From: Pseudomonadota bacterium
GTDB taxonomy: Bacteria; Pseudomonadota; Gammaproteobacteria; Steroidobacterales; Steroidobacteraceae
Assembly (NCBI GenBank): GCA_021787615.1
Contig: JAJYLP010000004.1
Span: forward strand, 1 to 64,000
DNA: 64,000 bases
Direction: 5' to 3'
The position numbers were made by a program, and so were the translations under genes. Shown piece after piece: positions 38,014 through 46,869 of the stretch. Numbering within the stretch: the stretch's first letter is position 1; the number at the start of each line of letters is the position of its first letter. Under the pieces are notes generated by a model. It was given only the letters and a program-made list of their open reading frames with translations. It was not told the DNA's origin and made no database searches.

Positions 38014-39638
38014 ATGAACATCCCAACAGCACGGATTCGCCTGGCGAGCCTTGTTGCGGCATTGGCGGGCATCAGCACCCTCGGCGGCACTGCGGCGGCA
38101 CGAACCGCTCCGCGCGACCCCGGATATGCCCGACACTTCGGCGATATCACCATGAAGGACGCGGTCCAGCTCGCCTACGTCGCCTATCTGCCTCGGGCGA
38201 AGGGAACGTTTCCGGCGGTGCTCCAATACGAGCCGTACCAGAGCGGGGGCAGCACCTTGGGATGGCCGGACAACCTGTGGCTGAAGAACGGCTACGCCGT
38301 GGTGATCGCCAGCGTCCGGGGCACGGGCTGCGCACAGGGCGTGTTCCATCTTTTCGGGCGCCACGAGGGACCCGACGGGGCGGCCATCATCCACTGGGTC
38401 GGCGCGCCGCCATGGAGTGACCGCAGAGTCGGCATGATCGGCGTCGCCTATCCCGGGTTCACGCAGATTCTGGTCGCCGCCCAACACCCCAAGCTGCTGC
38501 GGGCGATCACGCCTTCGGCGATCGCGGCAAACACGTACAGCCAGATCGTTTACCCGGAGGAATCTTCAACGCGGCGTTCATCGCCTGGTAGAGCCTGCAC
38601 GGCCAGCCATTGGCGGCGGCGCTGGGCGTCAAGCCACGCATCGGCTGAGGTGACAAGGAATGCGCGGGCAACGACAAGGCGCATCCGGCCTCCTCGCTGT
38701 TCCTTCACGCCCGTGCCCATCCGCTTTTCGGTCCCTGGTGGCAGGCACGCTCGCTTCTGGGGGACATCCGCCGGGTTGACGTCCCGACCTTCCTATCGGG
38801 CACCTGGCACGACGACATGATCATGGCGAGCGGCACCACGGATCTGTACGAGCGCCTGAGGGGCCCGAAGCGCCTGTCGATGTCCCCCGGCGGACATGCG
38901 TGGCCGTTCCTGCCGCCGGCCGGCGGCTGGGCGACGCAGCGCACCCGGCTGCGGAGGTTCTGGCTCACCTCGGCGCGGACGCTGAGCGCCGCTCCGCCCG
39001 GCAATTCGCCGGCGGACGAACGGGGACTGCGCGATACGTATCCAACCGGCGTCGAATTGACGGGAAGCAACACCGAATTCGCCGTACCGCCCGATCCCAA
39101 TGGCTCGCTCACCTGGACGAGCGCACCGTTTCACGGGGAATTCACGATTCTCGGATCCGAGCAGCTGAGGTTCTACGCGGCGTGCCAGAATCCCGATACG
39201 GACTTTGAATTCGTCCTGCAGGATGTGTATCCGAACGGGGATGTCCGGTTCCTGCAGCGGGGGATCCTGCGCGCCTCGCTGCGGAGCATCGCCCGGAGCA
39301 GATCGGCACCCGATCATCTGGTGCATGCGTACCGCAGAGCCGCCTATCTCATCCCCGGCCGCATCTACGAATCCCGCCTGTCGCTGCCGCCGCTCGGCGC
39401 CGTGCTGCGCAGGGGTCAGCGGCTGCAGCTCGCGCTGCTCGCGCCCTCGCCCATTGCCCAGCCGAGCTGGGGGCTCGTGCCGGTGGACGTGCCGGGCCAG
39501 AATACGGTCCACGCCTCGGCCAGATATCCCTGCGCGATCATCGTGCCGATGATGGCCGACGCCAGGGCCAAGCGAGCGCCACCTCCCTGCGGCTCGATGC
39601 CGTTGCAGCCGTGCCGTAAGCCGGCGCATCACCGATGA
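38014..39638 (+). pseudogene. Decayed CocE/NonD-family alpha/beta hydrolase
   Basis: Begins with a good ATG (GGGA upstream) and signal peptide, then family sequence: FGDITMKDAVQLAYVAYLP, then VRGTGCAQGVF and HEGPDGAAIIHWV. After QIVYP (about 38556) the frame is lost by a one-base deletion; the homologous text continues in another frame (GGIFNAAFIAW), which meets TAG at 38589 and TGA at 38646 before running on open to 39638 through HDDMIMASGTTDLYERL and the C-terminal jelly-roll domain. The nucleophile motif is also changed: VGMIGVAYPGF has Ala (codon 38446-38448) where active relatives have Ser. The gene would have encoded an exported X-Pro-dipeptidyl-peptidase-like hydrolase and is almost certainly inactive. 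Confidence 0.88.
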
Positions 39639-39791
39639 TCCCGAACCCCCGCGGCGATGGCCAGCTCATGCAATCGTCACGTTCCCAGCGGGATCGACAT
39701 CCATTGCCGAGACGGCCAGGCCGCTCACTGTCCCCGGAGTGTCCGACCGCGTGGGAGTGAACGTCCGCCACTGACATGACTGGAGGCCCTC

Positions 39792-40334
39792 ATGCATACG
39801 AAGCTCATGGTTCCCATCCTGATTGCGGCGATCGTGGTCTGGCGCATCTACATGCGCATGCGCCGCACGTTCGGGCGCCAGAGCGTGCAGCCGCGGCGGA
39901 TGACGATCCGGATCACGGTGCTTGCGCTCATCGGCGTGCTGCTGCTGCTCGCCGCGAAGCTCGACGTGTGGACCCTGGGCGGGGTGCTGGCCGGCGGGGC
40001 TTGCGGGGCGCTCCTTGCCCTGCTTGGCCTGCGCCACACTCAATTTGAGAGCACCCCCGCAGGCCGCTTCTATACGCCGCACACTTACATCGGCCTGACG
40101 GTGACGGTGTTGTTTCTCGCCCGGCTGGCCTACGACATTGCGCTGCTCTCGCACGGCATGCCGACGGCTTCCTCCGGCCCGGGCAACCCCTACGCGGCCG
40201 AGCAAGACAATCCGCTGACGCTCGCAGTGTCGGGCGCCTTCATCGGCTACTATCTGGCCTATTACGCCGGTGTGTTGCGCAAGAGCCGGCAGCCCGACCG
40301 TGAGGCTCCGGCGATCCAGTCGACGCCGCAATGA
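39792..40334 (+). CDS. CcdC-like (DUF1453-type) membrane protein
   Basis: 180 residues with about four or five membrane helices: residues 5-17, 41-58, 62-80, 97-117 and 143-162. The arrangement of short helices with a Pro-Arg-Arg-Met turn (QPRRMTIR) and Ser/Thr-Pro loop (FESTPAGRFYTPHTYIGL) resembles CcdC/DUF1453 proteins of unknown function; this assignment is tentative. It follows the decayed hydrolase by about 150 bp. Its 3' end is antisense to the end of the YgjV-like gene (95 bp overlap). Confidence 0.65.
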   Translation: MHTKLMVPILIAAIVVWRIYMRMRRTFGRQSVQPRRMTIRITVLALIGVLLLLAAKLDVWTLGGVLAGGACGALLALLGLRHTQFESTPAGRFYTPHTYIGLTVTVLFLARLAYDIALLSHGMPTASSGPGNPYAAEQDNPLTLAVSGAFIGYYLAYYAGVLRKSRQPDREAPAIQSTPQ

Positions 40335-40650
40335 GCGCGCCGGGCGTCATGCCGTTACGCCACGGCGCAACGCCCCGATCTCCGGCAGCGAGTTGCCTCG
40401 CGCCGGATGCTGCACTGCGACCCGGCCGCGCGCGGTTGCGCACCAGCGTCCACGCAGCCGCAGAGAACACCAATGCATTGGCGACCACCACGGGGGCAGC
40501 CGCGATCCATGTGCCATAGACGATCCATAGCGCAGCGCCAAGCATCTGCAGGCCCCGCAGCAGGCCCGGTCTGGAAAAGAAATACGACGCCACGAACACC
40601 GCCGTCGCGGTCCAGCCCAGAAGCTCCATGACGGGGTGCGCCAGCGGCAT
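40240..40650 (-). CDS. YgjV-like small inner-membrane protein
   Basis: 136 residues from the ATG at 40650, which overlaps the TGA of the HAD gene (TGATG), indicating coupled translation; an ATG at 40629 (MELLGWTATA) is the alternative. Three hydrophobic helices lie in the first 75 residues (ATAVFVASYFFSRPGLLRGLQ, LGAALWIVYGTWIAAA and VVVANALVFSAAAWTLV), as in YgjV-type proteins. The last ~60 residues are a low-complexity tail partly antisense to the CcdC-like gene. Function unknown. Confidence 0.6.
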   Translation of the reverse strand: MPLAHPVMELLGWTATAVFVASYFFSRPGLLRGLQMLGAALWIVYGTWIAAAPVVVANALVFSAAAWTLVRNRARPGRSAASGARQLAAGDRGVAPWRNGMTPGALIAASTGSPEPHGRAAGSCATHRRNRPDSSR

Positions 40651-41465
40651 CAGGCGGCCGCCGGGGGTACCGGCACCTCGCGCAGCAGCACGCGGTCGGT
40701 GCGCTCCCGCTCCCAGTCCTCGAGGCGCAAGCCGTTCGCTTCGAGCAGCCGGCGGATCTCGGCGGTGCGCAGACCCAGCACCTGGTCGAGCACCGGCACC
40801 AGCACGCTGCAGGCATTGTCGCTCAGCACCGTGCACCGGGCGATGCGCGCGAGCTGGCAGTTCTCCGAGACCGCAATGGTGAAGCCGTCCCCGTTGTTGA
40901 CGTGCAGCATGACGTGCACGTCGGAGCTCCCGTCGCCGACGTAGATGACCCGGTCCGCATGGATGTCGTGCGTGCGGCTGAGCTCCTCGATCACCGCGAC
41001 TTTGCCGTAACCGGCGACGACGCGCCGGATGCTGCTGACCTCGCCCGAGCCGGGGTCATATTCGAACTCCGTGCCATGGATGTGCTCAGGCGGCACGACG
41101 CCAGAGAGCGCCGACACCACCACCTCGCGCGGTGCCGCGGACACGACGAAGAACGAGAATCGCTCCCCGCCCAACCCGTTTTGCAGCACATTGACCAGCG
41201 CCGGCAGCGCGTTCTTCAGCCGCACGCGCCGTCCGGCCTCGATGAGGTGCTCGCGCCGCACGCCGCGGAAATCCGGATCGTGGCGGATCAGATAGGCGAG
41301 TTCCCCGCCCTGCTGCACGAGATTGCTGCGCGCGAGCCCCGCGACCTTGCGCTCGAAGTCCCCGACCCCGAGCAGCTCGGCGAGCACGTGTCCGGAATCG
41401 TTGAAGCTCAGTGTCTGATCGAAATCGGACGCCAGCATGAAATGCCTGTTCATCGTCGGCTGCAT
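40650..41465 (-). CDS. HAD-superfamily phosphatase
   Basis: 271 residues from the ATG at 41465, which has AGGAG ten bases upstream; ATG 41453 (MNRHFMLAS) is an alternative. Motif I is SDFDQTLS (catalytic DxD), motif II is VVSAAPREVV and motif III/IV is VIYVGDGSSDVHVML. The arrangement resembles phosphoserine-phosphatase-like HAD enzymes with a helical cap (about residues 20-90). The substrate is not evident. The start of the YgjV-like gene overlaps its stop codon. Confidence 0.85.
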   Translation of the reverse strand: MQPTMNRHFMLASDFDQTLSFNDSGHVLAELLGVGDFERKVAGLARSNLVQQGGELAYLIRHDPDFRGVRREHLIEAGRRVRLKNALPALVNVLQNGLGGERFSFFVVSAAPREVVVSALSGVVPPEHIHGTEFEYDPGSGEVSSIRRVVAGYGKVAVIEELSRTHDIHADRVIYVGDGSSDVHVMLHVNNGDGFTIAVSENCQLARIARCTVLSDNACSVLVPVLDQVLGLRTAEIRRLLEANGLRLEDWERERTDRVLLREVPVPPAAA

Positions 41466-41640
41466 GGTCCGTTGACTCCTGTGTGCGGCGCGTGGCGGGC
41501 GCTTCGGTGCGCACGGTAGCAAACCATGCCGCACGATCAAGCGCTCGCGGTCACCGTCGGGTTGATAAAATTTCACGTGGCGGTCATCAAGCGGTAACCG
41601 CAGCCTTGCGCGAAGCGATGGCGCACCGGGCAGTGGAGCG

Positions 41641-42882
41641 CTAGCTGCATGGCGACCCCGGCCGTTGCGCTTCCCGCTGCTGCCGCAGGAATGGCCGATC
41701 GATCTGCTCGGCGTACTGCTCGATGTCCGCGGCCGTGACCCCGCACGCTCTGAAATGCTCCTTCCAGCCGCTCACCACAGCAGCGATCATACGCACTTCG
41801 GCTGCCGCTTCATCTCTCTTGAGGGAGAACAGGCTCGACATCGAAAGAGCATTCTCCAGGGTCGAATCCGCCTCCTCGCGGCCCACGCGCATCTGCTGAA
41901 AGCCGAGCGCCTGCCCCGCGGGCAGCACGTCGTACGCGGGAGAGAGCTCATACTGCTGGTGCTCGGTCACGACGAGCGCATGGTTCTTCTCGTGATCGTC
42001 GGTGTTGTCGATCAGGATGTTAAAGACCATGCGTCTAAACAGCTCGCGCATGTCCGCGACGTACCGCTCGCCCTGCGCGACGCCCTTGCGCCGCAGCAAC
42101 TGTGCGAGCTCCGGATAGCCGAAGGGCTCTGCGGCCGCCCTCAGTGCCACGGCGGCCGACAGACAGTGCCGCCTCGCACCACGGTCGCGATCGAAGCGTT
42201 TGATGGCGATGGCGTGGCCATCTGTCAGGCGTACGGTCATGGTCGATGCGGTCCGTATGTCCGCCTTGCGCGCCAAGGTCATCGTCGCATGCTCGATGAG
42301 CGGGGTGTCCGCCGGCTCGTCGTCGGAGAACTTGATCACCCACTGCTCGCCATCGATGTCGAGCAGTGCCTTGGGGCGCGCGCCACCCATGGTCGCGCCC
42401 GGGGAGATGAGCCTCTTCAGCTCCGGGGGCACCGGCTCGTTGTTCTGGATGCGGCGCACGAGCTCGTGGACCTGGTTGGCTTCTGCAAGCACCGGCAGGG
42501 GCCCGAGGCGGCGCGGCAGATAGCGCTCGGCCGACCTCGAGACACCGAGTGCGCCGAAGCGATCGTCTCCGGCATAGTAGAGATACTCGAGCAGCGACAG
42601 CCGCGGTGGCTTGTCGATGAAGCGAATGACGCGCTCGCCCCAGCGGTCGGGGCGCGCATCGTCCACCGCGCCCGCAGCCGTGTTGCGCTCCGCCGGCACA
42701 AATTCCTCGTCAATGAGCGGCAGGTCTTCGCTGAGCGCAAAGCCTTCGCCGAGCCAGCTTGGCGCATAGCGCAGCGAAACGCGCTGATTGGAGCGCACGA
42801 GCTGCAGCTCGCCGACCGTGCGCGGCCGTGCCGGATCCGTGAGGATCCACAGATACAGGCGGTCGGTGAGCTCGTAGGTCAT
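41641..42882 (-). CDS. hipA: HipA-family serine/threonine kinase toxin
   Basis: 413 residues from the ATG at 42882, whose ATGA overlaps the stop of the antitoxin gene. The N-terminal HipA domain covers about residues 1-110. The kinase part contains SPGATMGGARPKALL (P-loop-like segment, about 155-170), WVIKFSDDE with the ATP-contacting Lys, the catalytic FNILIDNTDDHEKNHAL (Asp near 292) and LSPAYDVLP (metal-binding Asp near 313). All residues needed for phosphotransfer are present. HipA toxins phosphorylate aminoacyl-tRNA synthetases (GltX in E. coli) and cause growth arrest; the target here is unknown. Confidence 0.92.
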   Translation of the reverse strand: MTYELTDRLYLWILTDPARPRTVGELQLVRSNQRVSLRYAPSWLGEGFALSEDLPLIDEEFVPAERNTAAGAVDDARPDRWGERVIRFIDKPPRLSLLEYLYYAGDDRFGALGVSRSAERYLPRRLGPLPVLAEANQVHELVRRIQNNEPVPPELKRLISPGATMGGARPKALLDIDGEQWVIKFSDDEPADTPLIEHATMTLARKADIRTASTMTVRLTDGHAIAIKRFDRDRGARRHCLSAAVALRAAAEPFGYPELAQLLRRKGVAQGERYVADMRELFRRMVFNILIDNTDDHEKNHALVVTEHQQYELSPAYDVLPAGQALGFQQMRVGREEADSTLENALSMSSLFSLKRDEAAAEVRMIAAVVSGWKEHFRACGVTAADIEQYAEQIDRPFLRQQREAQRPGSPCS

Positions 42883-43241
42883 GGCTCCCTGCGCCCGTCG
42901 CGGGCCACTGTCGAGGCCGCCGCTCGCGTTGCCCGGCGCTTCAACGCCGCGCGAACCTCTCCCTCGAGCGCCCCCCGGTCCTCCCCGGGCGCCGCCAGCT
43001 CGGGCAACGCCGCCACGCGGCCGATCAGCCACAATGCGGTGGCGTACAGCCCCATCCCCACCCCGGGGTCGCCGCGCTCCAGCCGAATGAGCGTCGGCAC
43101 CGAACACCCCAGACGCCGGGCCCAGGTGCGCTGTGATTCCCGCCGCCGCACGCGCGCAATCGCGAGGTTCTCGCCGAGGCCCCGCAACGCTTGAGCGGCG
43201 ACCGGTGGAAGAGTCGTCAGGGCAGGAGGGGTCTTAGGCAC
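42879..43241 (-). CDS. hipB: HipB-like XRE-family antitoxin
   Basis: 120 residues from a GTG at 43241. The helix-turn-helix occupies about residues 22-75: LGENLAIARVRRRESQRTWARRLGCSVPTLIRLERGDPG. The C-terminal part is Ala/Arg-rich. It overlaps hipA by four bases, the typical order for this toxin-antitoxin type. HipB-type proteins bind operators in their own promoter and neutralise HipA; the operator candidate is at 43255-43270. Confidence 0.88.
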   Translation of the reverse strand: MPKTPPALTTLPPVAAQALRGLGENLAIARVRRRESQRTWARRLGCSVPTLIRLERGDPGVGMGLYATALWLIGRVAALPELAAPGEDRGALEGEVRAALKRRATRAAASTVARDGRREP

Positions 43242-43247
43242 GCATAT

Positions 43248-43275
43248 AGTTTATCAAATTAGCTTATTTGGTCAA
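43248..43275 (-). promoter_or_regulatory. hipBA promoter with operator-like palindrome in the spacer
   Basis: On the minus strand: TTGACC (43270-43275), 16-bp spacer, TAAACT (43248-43253). The spacer holds a 16-bp palindrome with one mismatched pair, CAAATtAGCTtATTTG (43255-43270), well placed for autorepression. The region is strikingly AT-rich. Transcription should start at about 43241, the first base of the hipB GTG. Confidence 0.55.
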
Positions 43276-43308
43276 GTTTATTTTATCTCATCGTGCTTTT
43301 GCCAGATC

Positions 43309-43770
43309 TCATGCGGCCGTAGCTCGAGCCAGATTCATGAGACTTTCGCTCCAGCCCTCCATGCCGGTCAGCATGAGGGCAACCTGCTCACCGGTGCCCG
43401 TGGCGCGGGTGTGCAGCGTCAGTCGGCTCGACGCGCCGAAATCCTCGAAGGTGACCGTCGTGAGCCCCTTCAGAATCACCTCACCGGCCGCATCCAGCGC
43501 ATTGTTGGTGAAGACCAGCCGCGAGGGCTTCTCGACTTCACGAGACTCGCCGCTGGCGCGGTGGTCGCGTCCGACCACGGCGGCCAATTCGTCATTGGCG
43601 CGCATGGTGAGCATCCATTTGCCGCCGACGCGCGCGACGACCTCGCAGTGCGGCACGGTGAATCCTGCCGGGCCGAACCGGCGCGCCAGCTGCTCGGGAT
43701 CCCGTCCAGGCCCGGAAGACCCGCGCCCGCGGCGCGAGCCAGACGCGCGTGAGAGTGATCTCGCGGCGGC
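43309..43770 (-). pseudogene. SRPBCC (AHSA1-type) protein, frameshifted
   Basis: The 5' part (REITLTRVWLAPRARVFRAWT) is read in one frame, then an extra base near 43695-43700 (ACG-G-GAT) shifts the homologous sequence DPEQLARRFGPAGFT into the next frame, which continues VPHCEVVARVGGKWMLTMRAND to NLARATAA and a stop at 43309. Without the extra base it would be an ordinary SRPBCC domain of about 150 residues (START-like fold, hydrophobic ligand binding). No separate start codon is seen upstream; the frame runs on from the preceding SRPBCC gene. A base-calling error is possible. Confidence 0.7.
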
Positions 43771-44264
43771 GGATGCGCTGATCGGATGCCGGGAGGGAGG
43801 CTACGAGATGATCCATCAGCCCGTTCGCACCCTCTTCCCGGGAACCTTCGTCGCGGAAGCCGCTCCGGTACACGCCCTGCTCGGTAATGACGAGCCGCGT
43901 GGGCCCCTCCTGCGCCAGGAACTGCACCGTTGCGAGCGACACGGAGATCTTGGGCTCGTCGAGAAACATCTCATAGAGGTAGACGATTCGTCGCTGCGGC
44001 ACGATGTCGAGGTATTGCGCGCGGACATCGCTGGGGCTCACGATGGGGCAAGTTGGCGTGCGCCCTCGGCGGCCAACGGCAGTGGGGCCGCTCGCGGCCG
44101 CCCACCCGGAAATCGAACTCCCGGGTCACCACCTGCGCCTGCGTACCGTGGAACCAGCGCGCCTTGCCTGCCGCCGTTGCGAATGCCGCAGACGCCTGCT
44201 CGGGTGGCGCCTCGATCTGGCGCTCGAGGACAAAGACACCGTGCGCTGCGCTGTGCTCCACCAT
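43771..44264 (-). pseudogene. SRPBCC (AHSA1-type) protein, frameshifted
   Basis: Starts at the ATG 44264 (GGAGG five bases upstream): MVEHSAAHGVFVLERQIEAPP, then FDFRVGGRERP. Between about 44060 and 44100 the frame is lost by what looks like one inserted base; the continuation AQYLDIVPQRRIVYLYEMFLDE, ISVSLATVQF and GSREEGANGLMDHL is in another frame. No stop separates it from the second SRPBCC segment. It lies 29 bp downstream of an intact ArsR regulator, the usual partner of such genes. Confidence 0.72.
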
Positions 44265-44292
44265 GATGGCCTCCAAAGATCCGGATACCCGG

Positions 44293-44646
44293 CTATTTGC
44301 CGCTGTCCTGACCGGTCTTGCCGGCCGAGGGCGGCGCGCCGTCTTGCATCTGCCGCAGATAGTCCTCAAGCCGCTCGGCCCAGCGGCTGCGGTAGGTCTC
44401 GATCCACGCCTCGACGCCGATCAGCCCCTTCGGTTCGATGCGCGCGGGCCGGAACTGGGCCTCGCGTCCGCGAGAGATGAGGCCCGCGCGCTCGAGCACC
44501 TTCAGGTGCTTCGAGACGGCCGGCAGGGTCATCTCAAACGGCTCGGCCAGCTCGCTCACCGAGGACTCGCCCGTCATGAGCCGGGCCAGAATCGCGCGCC
44601 GCGTCGGATCGGCCAGGGCGTGGAAGATCTGACTCAACGCGCCCAC
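44293..44646 (-). CDS. ArsR-family transcriptional regulator
   Basis: 117 residues from a GTG with AGGAG eight bases upstream. IFHALADPTRRAILARLMTG and SVSELAEPFEMTLPAVSKHLKVLERAGLISRGREAQ form a winged helix-turn-helix typical of the ArsR subgroup paired with SRPBCC/AHSA1 proteins. No metal-binding CxC is present, so it is probably not a metal sensor. The partner SRPBCC genes downstream are frameshifted. Confidence 0.92.
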   Translation of the reverse strand: MGALSQIFHALADPTRRAILARLMTGESSVSELAEPFEMTLPAVSKHLKVLERAGLISRGREAQFRPARIEPKGLIGVEAWIETYRSRWAERLEDYLRQMQDGAPPSAGKTGQDSGK

Positions 44647-44737
44647 AAATCAAACTCCTCAGTTAATGAACCATTTGGTCAATTATTTCCGCCACAATCG
44701 CCCATCAAGCCGTCCCAAAGCGCTGGGCGCCCGTTCG

Positions 44738-45409
44738 TTACCTTTTTCGAATCAACGGCTTGCGTGGACGGGAAGCGGGCTGCGGCCGTGAGGCTCCGGC
44801 CCCGGGCCGTTTGAAGCGCCGGCGGGCGCGCTCGGCCTCGCTGCGGACCACACAGTCCTCGGCATGGTCGTTGACCAGCCCCATCGCTTGCATGAACGCA
44901 TACAGCGTGGTGGGACCCACGAACCGCCAGCCGAGCCGCTTCAGGTCCTTCGACAGCGCGATGGATTCGGGCGACACGGAGGCGCTCTGCGGACGGGCGC
45001 GGCGCGGGGGCTCCGGTTCGTACCGCCACAGGAAGGCGGCCAGCGAGCCCTCGCGTCGGATCAGTTCCCGGGCCCGGCGCGCGTTGTGGATCACTGCCTC
45101 GATCTTGCCGCGGTGGCGCACGATTCCGGGGTCCCTGAGCAGCCGCCGGACATCGCGGGCCGTGAAACGGGCAATTCGCTCAACATCGAACTGGTGAAAC
45201 ACGGCGCGAAAGCGCCCTCGCTTGGCAAGGATGGTTCGCCAGCTCAGGCCGGCCTGGAAGCCCTCGAGGCTGAGCTTCTCGAACAGCCGCCGGTCGTCGG
45301 CGACCGGGAAGCCCCACTCCGCATCGTGATAGGCGGTGTACTCCTGCGTGGCCGCACACCAGCGGCAGCGCCGGCGGCCGTCCGGCCCAGTGACCGTAGG
45401 GCCCGTCAC
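44738..45409 (-). CDS. tag: DNA-3-methyladenine glycosylase I
   Basis: 224 residues from the GTG at 45409, chosen for AAGGAG six bases upstream; the open frame extends to 45517. Zinc ligands are visible: CRWC near the start, the His in AYHDAEWGFPV and a late HAEDC. The adenine-pocket residues Tyr, Glu and Trp lie in EYTAYHDAEW. GLSWRTILAKRGRFRAVF and RFVGPTTLYAFMQAMGLVNDH are family blocks. It removes 3-methyladenine from alkylated DNA. The ~35-residue C-terminal tail is basic. Confidence 0.95.
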   Translation of the reverse strand: MTGPTVTGPDGRRRCRWCAATQEYTAYHDAEWGFPVADDRRLFEKLSLEGFQAGLSWRTILAKRGRFRAVFHQFDVERIARFTARDVRRLLRDPGIVRHRGKIEAVIHNARRARELIRREGSLAAFLWRYEPEPPRRARPQSASVSPESIALSKDLKRLGWRFVGPTTLYAFMQAMGLVNDHAEDCVVRSEAERARRRFKRPGAGASRPQPASRPRKPLIRKR

Positions 45410-45681
45410 CTTGCACTCCTTGCGATGCCGCGGCGCAGCGGGCGCACGGCGTGCGGCGCCCCGCATGGATCGCGTCTCGCGCAGCCCCAACCCGGGCTCA
45501 CCGCGCCGTCCCGCCAAGTCATTGTTTCTTCACAACATCCGATCACAATCGGCTTCCGCGGCTCGAGTCCGGGGCCGACACGCCCGTACCTACCGCCGAG
45601 TAGGGTATCATCGCGCCGCGCGCGCAAGGCCCATCGGCGCCACCGCCGCACCCCTGCCTGGCTTCACGGGAGTGGATTGCA

Positions 45682-46851
45682 TTGTCGAACCCCAGCCTCG
45701 ACCCCCTCGATCTCTTCTGCGTACGCGAGTCGCTCACCGACGAGGAGCGAATGGTACAGGACTCGGTGCGGCGGCTCGTCGAGGAGCGCGTGCTGCCCAT
45801 CATCCGCGAGTGCTTCGAGGAGCACCGCTTCCCGCGCGAGCTGGTGCCTGAGCTGGCCGCGCTCGGCCTGCTCGGCTCCTCGCTCACCGGTTACGGCTGC
45901 GCCGGTCTCAATGCGATCTGCTACGGGCTGATCTGCCAGGAGCTCGAGCGCGGCGACTCCGGGATCCGCAGCTTCGTGTCGGTGCAGTCCTCGCTGTGCA
46001 TGTATCCGATTCATGCCTACGGCTCGGTGCTGCAGAAGGAGAAGTATCTGGCGGCCATGGCCCGCGGCGAGCTCATCGGCTGCTTCGGCCTCACCGAGGC
46101 GCACGGCGGCTCCGACCCGGCCAACATGAAGACCCACGCGCGCCAGCGGGGAGGCGACTGGGTGCTGAACGGCTCGAAGATGTGGATCACCAACGGCTCG
46201 ATCGCGGACGTGGCGGTGGTGTGGGCGCAGACCGATGACGGCATCCGCGGGTTTCTGCTCGACATAGGGATGCGGGGCTTCAGCGCACAGCTGATCGAGC
46301 GCAAGTTCTCGCTGCGCGCCTCGGTGACCTCGGCGCTGTTCTTCGATGACGTGCGGGTGCCTGCGCAAAACGTGCTGCCGGGCGTGGTCGGACTGAAAGG
46401 GCCGCTGTCCTGTCTCACGCAGGCCCGTTACGGAATCGCCTGGGGCGTCATCGGTGCCGCGCAGGCATGCCTGGCGCAGTTGCTGGAGTACACCGGGGAA
46501 CGGGAGCTGTTCGGCCGGCCGCTCGCGCAAAATCAGGCGGTGCAGATCCGCTTGGCCGAGATGGCCCGCAAGATCACTGCGGCGCAGTTGCTGGCGCTCG
46601 AGCTCGGGCGGCTGAAGGATCGTGGCGCGCTCGATCCGGTGCAGGTATCGCTCGCCAAATGGAACAACTGCCGCGCAGCGCTCGAGGTGGCGCGCGAGTG
46701 CCGCGACCTGCTCGGCGGCGCCGGCATCAGCGCCGAGTACGCCCCGATCCGCCACATGCTCAATCTCGAGAGCGTCATCACCTACGAAGGCACCGAGACC
46801 ATCCATCAGCTCTCGGTCGGACGGGCGCTCACCGGACGCAACGCGTTCTGA
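45682..46851 (+). CDS. gcdH: Glutaryl-CoA dehydrogenase-type acyl-CoA dehydrogenase
   Basis: 389 residues from a TTG with GGGAGTGG upstream. FVSVQSSLCMYPIHAYGS, GCFGLTEAHGGSDPANM and WVLNGSKMWITNG form the FAD/substrate site; the catalytic base is the Glu in ESVITYEGTETIH near residue 370. The blocks SSLCMYPI and RYGIAWGVIGAA favour glutaryl-CoA dehydrogenase over other acyl-CoA dehydrogenases. It oxidises and decarboxylates glutaryl-CoA to crotonyl-CoA in lysine/tryptophan breakdown. No partner gene is adjacent. Confidence 0.9.
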   Translation: MSNPSLDPLDLFCVRESLTDEERMVQDSVRRLVEERVLPIIRECFEEHRFPRELVPELAALGLLGSSLTGYGCAGLNAICYGLICQELERGDSGIRSFVSVQSSLCMYPIHAYGSVLQKEKYLAAMARGELIGCFGLTEAHGGSDPANMKTHARQRGGDWVLNGSKMWITNGSIADVAVVWAQTDDGIRGFLLDIGMRGFSAQLIERKFSLRASVTSALFFDDVRVPAQNVLPGVVGLKGPLSCLTQARYGIAWGVIGAAQACLAQLLEYTGERELFGRPLAQNQAVQIRLAEMARKITAAQLLALELGRLKDRGALDPVQVSLAKWNNCRAALEVARECRDLLGGAGISAEYAPIRHMLNLESVITYEGTETIHQLSVGRALTGRNAF

Positions 46852-46869
46852 TCGCGCCTGCGCGGGCCT

